From Symbiodinium natans (Eukaryota > Sar > Dinophyceae > Suessiales > Symbiodiniaceae), in contig CAJNDS010002757.1 in the NCBI GenBank assembly GCA_905221605.1, positions 823,501-887,500 on the forward strand: DNA of 64,000 nucleotides, in the 5' to 3' direction. The position numbers and the translations under genes were made by a program. This document shows, in pieces, positions 55,956 through 64,000 of this stretch. How positions within the stretch are numbered: the stretch's first letter is position 1; each line of letters starts with the position of its first letter. The notes below the pieces were generated by a model. It saw only the letters and a program-made list of their open reading frames with translations, ran no database searches and was not told the origin of the DNA.

Positions 55956-58160
55956 ATGTCCGACACAGAGCCCGATTACAGAGCGCTGCATGAAGTGGAG
56001 AGATGCGCACTGTCATACATCATCAGAGATGGATGGCAGTTTAGCGTTCCGGACAATCAACGGCCAGACGAGCTTCAGAAATGTATCGCGCTTTCAGACC
56101 GGAACCTTCACGAAGCTAGAAAGCGATTCGCTTTTCTCAATGCCCGTGATTTCACTGTAATGGCTACAAACAAGAACCAGTTTGCCACCATCAATGCCGA
56201 GCCGTTCTGGACGGTAAAAGCCGTCAAGGTTGCAATCAGCTCTGCCTTCCGTTGCCCTCCATCAGATGCTCCACGGCGTATCGGGCGAGTCTTCTACTTC
56301 CGGTGAGTTGACCAATGACTCCAAAACTCTTTCTACTGGAGTCCGAGAAGGGGATGCGTCGTCCACGTGTTGGATGAGGATGAGAGAGTCCAGGATGGTG
56401 CGCCGATTCAGATAGATGACCTTTCCTATCATGATGCCTGTCGCTTGCAAGGTAAGCTTGTGAAGAGCTTGTGAAGAAGCGCGTTGAATGTTACACGCGG
56501 TCTAGTACACCCATTGCCCCTAAGTCCAAAGCCAAAGCGACGGTGGTTGCCCCTGCTGAAGGCGGTGGCCACCAAAACAACTAAAGCAGACGAAGGCTTG
56601 AAGCGGAAAATGATGTTGCCTTCTATCCTTGTGATGGCGAAAGCAAGCGAGTGCGCAAGGGCCTTGCTTCTCAGTTTCTGCATTTCCCGCACGTTGAGCC
56701 ACAGCTGTTGTTCTTATGCAGTCTTTCTCTTTCAAGCAAAGAGCCGTGCGCTCAGTGGCTACAATAGCCATGACGATTGGTGTTCAAGTAGCCTTGCAAG
56801 CCCACTTCTACGAGGGCTCGGGCGAAGTGTTTGAGCTGCGTCTTCCCGGGTCAGGAGACGATTACACGTTGGAGCAACTCGGTCTCCTTGCTGCGCATGA
56901 ATAAAAGCGGCTACTTTGAGAAGTTTGAGGTTCTCAGTCAAAACATATTTCGCCCGCTCACACATCGGCTTGGCGGTGTCTACCACACCTACGAGTGTGT
57001 CTTCTACATTCTGCTGTGAAGTGGTTCAGACGACGAGCAGAAATGCAATGACGTGCCCCTTACAATCTATTTCAGGAATATCGGAACAGCCGCGGCGCAA
57101 ACTCGCGTCTCGAGCAAGGCTAAGCAGATACATCATGGGGGACGCCTGCGCTATGTGGAACTGTGACATGCTCAACTTCTTCACGAAAGATGGGCTCTTG
57201 ACCGCCAACGCCAAACAGGCAAATACAGTTTTGAAGAACGTGGACGTGGCGGTTGTGGCAAGGAAGCAGGGCAAGCGAGGCGGGTCGCCAATCATGCGGA
57301 CAGATGATTCGACAGCGATGGCTCGAGTGATGGCTCGGGTGATGGCTCGGACGACGACACCGAGCGCCCGAAGTTCAGTGAGCAGGAGCTTATCAATCTC
57401 ACCGTTCACATTGACTCCTTGCCTCGCCGAGACCCTAACGAGTTCAGCACTTTGTGTCCAAGGAGTTCAAAGGGAAGAAGCTCTTCACCATGCAGGTGGC
57501 TCTCGACACAAGCTTCGGGCGACTCAAAGGCATGATTGTTGGCAAGATCAGGTGAGACTCTCCTGCACTAAGCGCCGTCAGCACTGAGGACTTTAAGCTC
57601 ATCTTTTCGCCAAGACAATAAAGCATGAAGAGCACTTGAAAGATTGGGTGGCTGAGAATGAGGATGAGCTCACGTGCTACATCGTGCTCGTTCTCAGAGG
57701 CGGTGTGGCTCTCCCTAAGAGCGTCCAGAAGGACAAGTCTGAGAAGCACAAGTCCAACATTCAGCGCCTCCGCCAGAACATCAACCGCGTCTGCTTGCAG
57801 GGCGTCGGAAACATCCAATCCTTACTTAGAGACAGTGCTTAACACCTTTATGGCAAACGCTGAGAAGACCCAGAGCAGACCTTGATTCGCCACTGCGCCA
57901 ACTTGCCCGACAACGTCACTCAGAGCATGATCGATGTCCTCACTGCCAAGGGCGGAAGTCCGGAATCCAAGCTGGACGCCATGGCTGTTGCATTCTTCGC
58001 CATGGATGATATGAATACCAAGAACGACAACGTCAGCCACGTCCTGGAAATGGCTGGGGCGGTCCTGAGGTATGCTGTGAGCAAGCTGAGCGGGGGTGGC
58101 CCGGGGTGGCGTGGCATCTTTCAGCGCTTGGAAAAGAAAAGTTCCTGGGACAAGCCGTGA
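55956..58160 (+). pseudogene. Decayed polyprotein-like frame with a ubiquitin-like domain
   Basis: Coding-like stretches follow one another in different frames. The first runs 55956-56306 from an ATG (MSDTEPDYRALHEVERCA...). Others are near 56370-56450, 56600-56750 and 57020-57440. A ubiquitin-like fold spans about 57445-57704: FVSKEFKGKKLFTMQV (strands 1-2), FGRLKGMIVGKI (helix), EDFKLIF, then KTIKHEEHLKDW and the end YIVLVLRGG. LRGG is the processing motif of ubiquitin precursors, and the frame continues with VALPKSVQKDK, as in a cleaved fusion. A break of one base at about 57607 sits inside the fold, where no intron is plausible; in-frame stops follow at 57840-57880. The last open part is 57882-58160. 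Some breaks could be introns (donor-like GTGAGT at 56303, GTAAGC at 56452), so part may be spliced, but the fold-internal break argues for decay. Family otherwise unknown. Confidence 0.6.
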
Positions 58161-58259
58161 GCAGTTCCGCAAATGCTGGGGCTGACACGTCTATCAGCGT
58201 GCTGGCGTCGGCGCTTGGAGATGTCAGTCGCATGACCGTTTCCCAGCAATACTCAATTC

Positions 58260-58346
58260 TATCGAAATAGGTCAATACCCATATTGAAATAGGTCAATAC
58301 CCATGTCAACACCTGTATCGAAATTTGGTCAATACCCATATTGACA
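58260..58346. repeat. Short tandem repeat, GGTCAATACCCAT units
   Basis: Three units built on (A)GGTCAATACCCAT with spacers ATTGAAAT and GTCAACACCTGTATCGAAAT. They mark the change from GC-balanced to AT-rich DNA. Confidence 0.85.
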
Positions 58347-58604
58347 CGAATTCTTGGAGATAAGGCGTTAAATTTCTGAGTAGCCGCCATTATACAACAG
58401 GCTTTATGTCTTCCTCTCACGCATAGCTGGTTTAGTAAAGGTGAATTTCTTGAATTTTCCTTCGAGTCTGCAAAGTCATCTGCAGTTTTTGTTCATATTG
58501 AGTGTAATTGTTTGTGTCCGTTCTCCTTTTGATATTCCGTTATTTTACGCTGTCTTGTTCTATCTGCTTCTAATTCTTCTGCCTTGTATTCATCACAGAA
58601 GGCG

Positions 58605-58829
58605 CTATTTTCCTCTTCTGTATCTACCTTCAATTCTGTTTCTATGTAGCGTTAACCGGAGTCCAATTAGGGTCGATTGAACCAGAGGGCGACAACGCAT
58701 AAACTCTTGCGAAAACGTCTGAAGCGATTGTAGCAGAATTCCTTTACCTGATCCTGAGGGACCTGTTATAATCATTGAGAAGGGTAATTTAGGAGCTACT
58801 TCATATTTAGATTGTTTCGAGAAGGGCAA
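58605..58829 (-). pseudogene. Fragment of a packaging-type P-loop ATPase
   Basis: Minus-strand frame with LPFSMIITGPSGSGKGILLQ. A hydrophobic strand, GPSGSGK P-loop and LLQSL helix preceded by PFSM is typical of the FtsK/HerA-type packaging ATPases of Polinton-like viruses and relatives. The residue after the Lys is Gly rather than Ser/Thr. No ATG starts it; the stretch upstream carries a near duplicate (APKLPFS after APRLPFS) and the downstream part loses likeness. Non-functional remnant by all signs. Confidence 0.5.
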
Positions 58830-59126
58830 TCTAGGAGCTTTCGTACTTTACGTTTATCGGCTTGACTATCGGAAATTTATTTTTACTCTTCAGAAATTAA
58901 TTTCCATCAAAAGTTGGTGGTGTAATTTCTTGCCGCCCGTGCGACCTGTTAATATTCAATAATGTGATAAATACTTAGAGGCGCGAACAGAGTAATTAAG
59001 ATATTATAACATCTAATTCAGAATTCGTTTGTTGACATAGGAACAACATTAAATCTTAGAGAAATACGGTTGATATTGAATTCTAATTATAACTGTTAAT
59101 CATTATTTGCAATTATTCATTTTAAT

Positions 59127-59522
59127 GTGACTGACTACGGCAAGTCCGATAAGAATGGATTTCGTACTGATACGAAATGTATATCTTGCATTCCGTGTAG
59201 ATGTAAAAGGCATTTTTATCATAAGGAAACGAAAACAACCGCAGAGAACAGTATCACTACGACTAATTCAACCAATGCCATTGAAAACAGGAGAAATATC
59301 AGATTCGGTTCAACTGGAAGACATACTTCACCAGATGTAAGTTTCAGGCCCGAGAATGTTTTACGAAGCGGAAGCGTTGAGATATGTGACACTGGATGGG
59401 CACCAGAAGAATTGGAAGAAAGAGTTGATAGGCTAGAATCATCTGTTGAAGAAATAAAGAACGATGTTGAAGACGTAATGTTGCACAAAGTGATAAGAGG
59501 GCTGGTTAAAGAAATAATGTGA
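59127..59522 (+). pseudogene. Fragment with C-terminal coiled coil, AT-rich island
   Basis: A 131-codon frame without an ATG start. The first half has four cysteines (TKCISCIPCRC); the second ends in a helix-like WAPEELEERVDRLESSVEEI. No family recognised. Composition matches the AT-rich island only. Confidence 0.35.
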
Positions 59523-59552
59523 AGAAACAGATTTTTAATGTTGACTTTATAA

Positions 59553-59774
59553 AGTGAAGCTCCTCGATTATCAGGCGAAGAAGGGAAAGTACATAAACAA
59601 TGTGGAAAATGTGGCGGATTGAAGGACTTGTCAAAGTTTCAGCATAAGACAAAAAACGGCAATATGAATAAAACATGTAGAAGGTGTTTAGATATGTCGC
59701 GTATGTATCATATAAAACATTTACTTCTGGCTCAAAATAGGTTCATAGCAGAGGAATTAGAGAAAATGGTATAA
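59553..59774 (+). pseudogene. Zinc-ribbon fragment, AT-rich island
   Basis: About 73 codons reading QCGKCGGLKDLSKFQHKT and later CRRCLDMSRMYH. The C-x2-C ... C-x2-C pair with an intervening F..KTKNGN resembles small zinc-ribbon proteins common in AT-rich giant viruses and phages. No ATG at the start. A further cysteine pair (GCKRC) appears near 59888 after stops. Confidence 0.4.
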
Positions 59775-60110
59775 AGAGAAACGAACGTATAATATTTGAG
59801 AATGATTTCATATGAAGAAGAAAAGTATTGTGTGTAGCGACAAAAAACTACCTGAAAACATTTGCTTAAAGGTTGCAATGCTGGCTGGTTGTAAGAGATG
59901 CGAGATAAATGCGGAAATGTAGGCTATATTTCAAGATGCAGATATTGAAGAAGAGAAGGAACAACACAGAGAGATATGACAATTTCTTTGGAACGTAAAA
60001 GGTGAACAACTCGCAAAACAGATGGAGCAGTTTCATGATGAACACAGCGACATTTACAACATGTATCCACATGTTTTTTTTACAATTCTTCTGAACATTA
60101 AACAAGGTTC

Positions 60111-60214
60111 ATGCGCCGGTTTGCTTGGATAGGTTATTGGGGTAGGTATGGTGGTAAGATGGTAGAATGGGTATATGGTGATATGGTTGGGCGGTCGTTC
60201 GTGAACCGGCGCAT
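60111..60214. repeat. Right inverted module flanking the decayed insertion
   Basis: 104 bp with perfect 11-bp inverted ends ATGCGCCGGTT (60111-60121) and AACCGGCGCAT (60204-60214). Its reverse complement matches the module at 55546-55774. The sequences just outside (CTAGATTAGTTG on minus, CTAGATTGGTTG at 55536) also match, so the homology extends about 15 bp beyond each module. Confidence 0.8.
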
Positions 60215-60983
60215 CAACTAATCTAGCTGGTAGGGGGGGAGCGGAATGGGGGAATGGGGGGGGGGGGGGGTTGGGGGGCAATTGGGGGGGGGGGGGGCGG
60301 TTGGGGGGGGGGGGGGGGGGGGTTGGGGGGGGGTGGGGGGGGAGGCGGGTTGGGGGGGGGGGGGGGGTGTGTTTTGGATGTAGGGTGTCAGGGTTTCAGG
60401 TGTGAAGTCCATGGTCCATGAGTTTAGGGTTCAGGTTTTTAGGGACTCGCACCAACGCCAAGGGCATCCATCAAGGGTCCCGTAAACACTGAGGTCAAGG
60501 ACCATAAACCTGAAACCCTGAAACCCCAAACCCTGTGCCCTAAACTACTATCGTTGTGATTCGAGGGTATTGATGCAGGGAAGAGTTGGGGTGAGAAAAG
60601 GTTGGGTAATTGACAATCTCGGAGGCCCAAATCCTGGACACCCCAGTGGTACATGGTTTGTTGTTCAAGCCCCCGGAGCTGCCCCAAACGTTCCCTTATT
60701 TACATTGCTAGGTGGTTTAGGGTTTAGGGTTTAGGGTTTAGGGTTTAGGGTTTGGGGTTTGGGGTTTGGGGTTTGGGGTTTGGGGTTTGGGGTTTGGGGT
60801 TTGGGGTTTCCTCCTAAATCCCAAACCCTAAACCCTACAACCCAAAGCCCTGAACCCTAGACCTTATAAAAGCCTCATCCTTAACAACAAACAGCACCCA
60901 GCCTCTGTGGTGCCCTTAGCTCCTAATCTCGGCACCCTGAGCAACCTTCGTAGGTTTCGGGTTTTGGGGTTTCTGGGGCGTAG
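60215..60983. other. Poly-G tract and telomere-like array
   Basis: Poly-G with scattered T and A at 60231-60368, then a short unique stretch, the TTTAGGG/TTTGGGG array 60714-60810 and C-rich words to 60890. No gene recognised. Confidence 0.6.
60714..60810. repeat. TTTAGGG array passing into TTTGGGG array
   Basis: Five TTTAGGG units then nine TTTGGGG units, the mirror order of the block at 13840. Confidence 0.95.
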
Positions 60984-61091
60984 GGCGCCTGAACAAGCAT
61001 GAAAACGACCGTCAGCTCCTAGGCTACGCCTCTTCCGAGCCCTTCACTGTGGGGGGCGAGACCTTTGCATTCGTGTACAATCCCTCGGGAG
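60984..61091 (+). CDS. Candidate exon of an unrecognised gene
   Basis: After GGCGTAG it reads RLNKHENDRQLLGYASSEPF then TVGGETFAFVYNPSG, ending phase 1 before GTGGGG. Globular-protein composition. Its phase fits the next candidate: the join gives NPSG-G-KVSLTAEE. I do not recognise the family. Confidence 0.55.
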
Positions 61092-61745
61092 GTGGGGCCT
61101 TAGGGCTGAGGGTGGAGGGGTGGGGAGGGGCGGTTAGCTTACAAGGGGCCAGCAAGTGGTAGAACTTCAGATGATCTTTGTTGGGGAGTAATCAGCCCAA
61201 ACCCTGAAGCCCTAAGACCCTGAAGCCCTCAACCCAAAAACTCTGCGACACTAGAACCCTAGAACCCTCGAAGCCCGAAACTCCAAACCCCTGAGCCCGT
61301 GATTCTGGCTACTAACCCCTAAAACACTCAACCCCTCAAAACATGCTTAACCCTAGAACCCCCAAGTCCTAACAAAATCCTGAAAGCAAAACACGGAAAC
61401 CCTTAAACAATCTACAAACCCCGAACAATGTGGGTTTAGGAGTTTAGGGTTCTAGGTCTACGACTTTTTTAAGGTTTCGGGCGGTTTGGCTGCGGTTTCG
61501 GGCGTAGCCTGAGACTAAGCCCCTACAGCCCCTGCAGTTCAACCCCATGAACTGGGAACCCTGAAGCTGAAGCTGAGAAGACCCAAACCCTCAACCCAAA
61601 ACCTACTGGCTTTTCGTGAAAGATGGAGCGCAGTGCCTTTTTTTAGGAGTTTTATAGGGTGCATAATTCCCTCCCTCCCTCCCAAGAACGAGTAGATAAA
61701 CCCCAACCGGCGACATCGAAACCTTAAAGCTCCCCAATTCTGCAG

Positions 61746-61819
61746 GTAAGGTGAGCCTCACTGCGGAGGAGCAGCACGGGCCGGAGGCTTACTATTGCGT
61801 AGGCGCTTCAGACTCTCAG
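61746..61819 (+). CDS. Candidate exon of an unrecognised gene
   Basis: After ATTCTGCAG: two bases then KVSLTAEEQHGPEAYYCVGA and SDSQ, donor GC (CAG/GCGGGG). Its two-base start matches the previous phase-1 end. G-rich TTTATAACGG/TTTAGGG words follow at 61830-61950. Confidence 0.55.
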
Positions 61820-61859
61820 GCGGGGGGGTTTAGGATTTATAATTTTGGGTTTAGGGTTT

Positions 61860-61935
61860 ATAACGGTTTAGGGAGTTTAGGGTTTATAACGGTTTAGGGA
61901 GTTTAGGGTTTATAACGGTTTAGGGAGTTTAGGGT
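61860..61935. repeat. Tandem repeat of about 26 bp, TTTATAACGGTTTAGGGAG
   Basis: Three copies of a unit reading GTTTATAACGGTTTAGGGA plus GTTTAGG, a higher-order derivative of the telomere-like repeat. Confidence 0.85.
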
Positions 61936-62065
61936 TTAGGGTTTAGGGTTTGGGGGGGTGGTCTACCTGATCGAAATCAAGAGCGCGCGGTTTTGCGGAG
62001 CTTCAAAAATCCGGAGATTTGAAGGCAAGGCCGCAAGCCCTAACTTAAGCTCCTGAACCTACAAG

Positions 62066-62135
62066 GTCTCTTGCCATCATCCACGAGGATGACGATGGCA
62101 TTACCTTTCGGTACCGACGCTGGGTTCTGCCAGAG
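62066..62135 (+). CDS. Candidate exon of an unrecognised gene
   Basis: After CTACAAG it reads SLAIIHEDDDGITFRYRRWV then LPE, donor GAG/GTGTGT. The frame does not join cleanly to the candidates on either side, so an exon is missing or a boundary is wrong; a second frame is also open. Confidence 0.4.
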
Positions 62136-62394
62136 GTGTGTATGTTTAAAATTGATATGCTCCCTTTCATCCTAAACCTGTAAAGCAACAAACCCTTCCC
62201 CGCAATAGCCCCTAAACCACAACTAGCTCAAACCCCCAAACCGGCCATACACTTTCAGCCTGGTAGGAAGTTTATTGTCACATGTGCTACGCAACCCCAA
62301 ACCTACGTTACATCTCTAAACCCGCAGGTGAAAACCCTAAGTCTCTACATCCCTAACCCGTAAATCCTAAACCCGAAACCCTAAATAATCTACG

Positions 62395-62516
62395 AAATCC
62401 TAAACCCTAAACCCTAAACCCTCAATCCTAAACCCTAAACCCTAAACCCTAAACCCTAAACCCTAAACCCTAAACCCTAAACCCTAAACCCTAAACCCTA
62501 AACCCTAAACCCTAAA
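62395..62516. repeat. Interstitial telomere-like array, CCCTAAA on plus
   Basis: About seventeen CCCTAAA units directly before the acceptor AGCCCAG at 62524. Confidence 0.95.
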
Positions 62517-62524
62517 CAGCCCAG

Positions 62525-62608
62525 GAATCTACATCAAGAAGCGAGGCGGTAGCTTCGTCCAGTGGGGCGAGACGGGAGATGAGCCTTTCGATCGCAACCC
62601 AAGCCATG
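62525..62608 (+). CDS. Candidate exon of an unrecognised gene
   Basis: Reads, from the third base, IYIKKRGGSFVQWGETGDEP then FDRNPSH, ending before GCAGCC. C-rich array before, G-rich DNA after. Another frame is open too, so the frame choice rests on composition. Confidence 0.4.
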
Positions 62609-63944
62609 GCAGCCTTGTAGGGTTTCTGAGGGCTTTTGAGGGTTTTTTGTGGGCTTTTGAGTTTTTTTTTCTTCAGATGTTGAGGGTATGAGGGAAAAGT
62701 GTTTTAGGATTTGAGGGTTTTAGGTTAGTAGGGATTTTAGGGTTTAGAGGTTTAGGGTTTTCGGCTCGAGGGCTCAGGGTGAAGGCAATGCGTTTAGGGG
62801 TCAAGAGGATTGGGCCCACCCAAGCCCCCCCAGACCCTTAAAGCTCGTGAGGCACAAAGGTTTAGGGACACGCTTTGAGCCTCTATTGTAGTACATTCCT
62901 TGCCAAAAATGGCCAACAGGTTAGATGCCCCCCCCCCCCCGTCCTTTTGCAACTGCATGCTCAACAGCAGAACTCCTCACATCTCGTTTTCGGTTCTTTG
63001 AGGTTTGGGTTTATGGTTTGAGGTGCAGAGGGCTGGGCTTAGAGTCAGGGCTTAGCTTGAGCATGGGCTGCGCGGCAGTCGAGGTTTCGGGTGCCGTCGG
63101 CTGTTGAGTTAATGGGTTTAGGGCCTAAACCCGAAATGCTAGACTCTAAGCCTTAAGTTTAGGCTTTAGAGTTAGAGGTTCATGTGCCCTTGAAAGCTTC
63201 TTCAATGCAGCTTTTTGGGTCGTAAGGGGGGTGAGCCTTCTCAGCCTACTTCGCGTCGAGGAGGTCTAGAGCCCTAAGCCCTACCTGGCTTTGTCAAATA
63301 TAGTGGTCGGAATCATTGCTAAGATAATTCCCTTCATGTTCCTTTTAAATTTATACCATAATACCGCCTAAACCCTAAATCCTAAGCCCTAAGCTATTGT
63401 TTTGTTTTGAGGCACCTACATTAGGTCTCGGGGGCCCAGGTGCCATCCGACGACGGACACCTGTGGCTGGGCCTTCGGCCCGGATGCTGCTCGAACGGTT
63501 TAGGGTTTAGGGTTTAGGGTTTAGGGTTTAGGGTTTAGGGTTTAGGGTTCAGGGTTCAGGGTTCAGGGTTCAGGGTTCAGGGTTCAGGGTTTAGTGGGGG
63601 TTTCCGAGATGAGGGGTACCTTTTTGGGGATCTATGTTCGGGGTCCCCTATTTTCGTAAGCCGGTCGCAGTGTCTTCACTGCTTGGTCTGAGTGAAATAT
63701 CACTTCTCGTACTCCTACCCCCGAAACTATGACCCCTCAACCTACAAAGTCCAACATACTGTAAACCTTTCGAGGGCTCGGGGGGCTTATTTGCATACTC
63801 TGGGTCCAGCCGGTGCAGCAAACAAGAATGAGCCGGAACCCTTCCCCTACAAGCCTGAACCTCAACCCCACCCCACCCTTGCCCTCCAACCTTCAATATC
63901 TTGCGCACTACGCCCCTAAACTCTAAACCCGAAGCCCAAACCGA
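62609..63944. other. Repeat-rich end of the window
   Basis: G-rich to 62790, a poly-C run at 62928-62940, a small inverted repeat around 63127-63180 (CTAAGCCTTAAG / CTTTAGAG), a possible exon at 63440-63490 (VPSDDGHLWLGLRPGC after GGCCCAG), the array 63498-63592 and one GGGGGTTTCCGAGAT repeat at 63596-63660. Confidence 0.5.
63498..63592. repeat. TTTAGGG array passing into TTCAGGG array
   Basis: About seven TTTAGGG units followed by six TTCAGGG units, each sub-block homogeneous. Confidence 0.95.
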
Positions 63945-64000
63945 AGAAGCCGAGGTTTACCAGGTGGATCCGTATCGCTGGGCCGCCCATCGTCCCACAG
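63945..64000 (+). CDS. Partial candidate exon at the window edge
   Basis: Reads EAEVYQVDPYRWAAHRP in an open frame and continues beyond the window. Preceded by C-rich DNA. Not recognised. Confidence 0.3.

Larger units (their letters stand above)
58350..60110. other. AT-rich island of foreign composition
   Basis: About 1.7 kb in which A+T clearly dominates, with no telomere-like words, unlike all its surroundings. It carries fragmentary frames on both strands resembling parts of small AT-rich DNA viruses or virophage-like elements. It ends exactly at the right inverted module (60111). Confidence 0.7.

Noticed and set aside
1-64000. CRISPR arrays, rRNA or tRNA genes
   Set aside because: The regular repeats seen are telomere-like or microsatellite without spacers, and no tRNA or rRNA core sequence was recognised by eye.

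Overview
The window looks like nuclear DNA of a dinoflagellate, most likely of the Symbiodinium/Suessiales type. Three things point there: long ankyrin proteins built from units reading LLLEAGVDKDAA behind a small ubiquitin-like domain; introns that begin with GC or GA as often as GT and end in AG; and very sparse coding surrounded by TTTAGGG-type telomere-like repeats in both orientations. No rRNA, tRNA or CRISPR was seen.

Layout. 1-2.0 kb: repeat-rich DNA with a hairpin element and two exon-like islands. 2.3-2.7 kb: a purine/pyrimidine hairpin. 3.45-8.74 kb: a gene of about 1,650 residues joining an SF3-type helicase, an anciently diverged polymerase-like segment, a papain-fold cysteine protease, a zinc-cluster domain and a KDZ-like DDE transposase, probably a large self-mobile element. 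9.90-11.97 kb: an intronless ubiquitin-like/ankyrin gene. 12.9-21.5 kb and 30.9-35.8 kb: plus-strand genes split into exons of only 24-97 nt that encode EF-hand/KYGN-type repeats. Their introns are made mostly of TTTAGGG-derived DNA. 37.0-38.2 kb: a second ubiquitin-like/ankyrin gene with a GC-AG intron. 39.6-42.7 kb: further small exon-like islands. 42.96-44.28 kb: a three-exon secretory sulfotransferase. 46.3-48.4 kb: three more EF-hand exons. 55.5-60.2 kb: a decayed insertion flanked by two inverted modules, holding a frameshifted reading frame with a ubiquitin-like domain ending in LRGG and an AT-rich part with virus-like fragments (packaging-type P-loop ATPase, zinc ribbon). 60.9-64 kb: exon islands of another gene that runs off the window.

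The strongest unexpected signal is the exon/intron architecture. Exon islands join in phase and in protein register across introns with GT, GC or GA donors. The intron starts are usually G-rich (TTTAGGG) and the ends C-rich (CCCTAAA), so most introns could fold back on themselves. A family of palindromic elements exactly 101 bp long (three full copies, one deleted) sits in the same non-coding DNA. Exon boundaries were placed by hand from reading frame and family resemblance; transcripts would be needed to confirm them.
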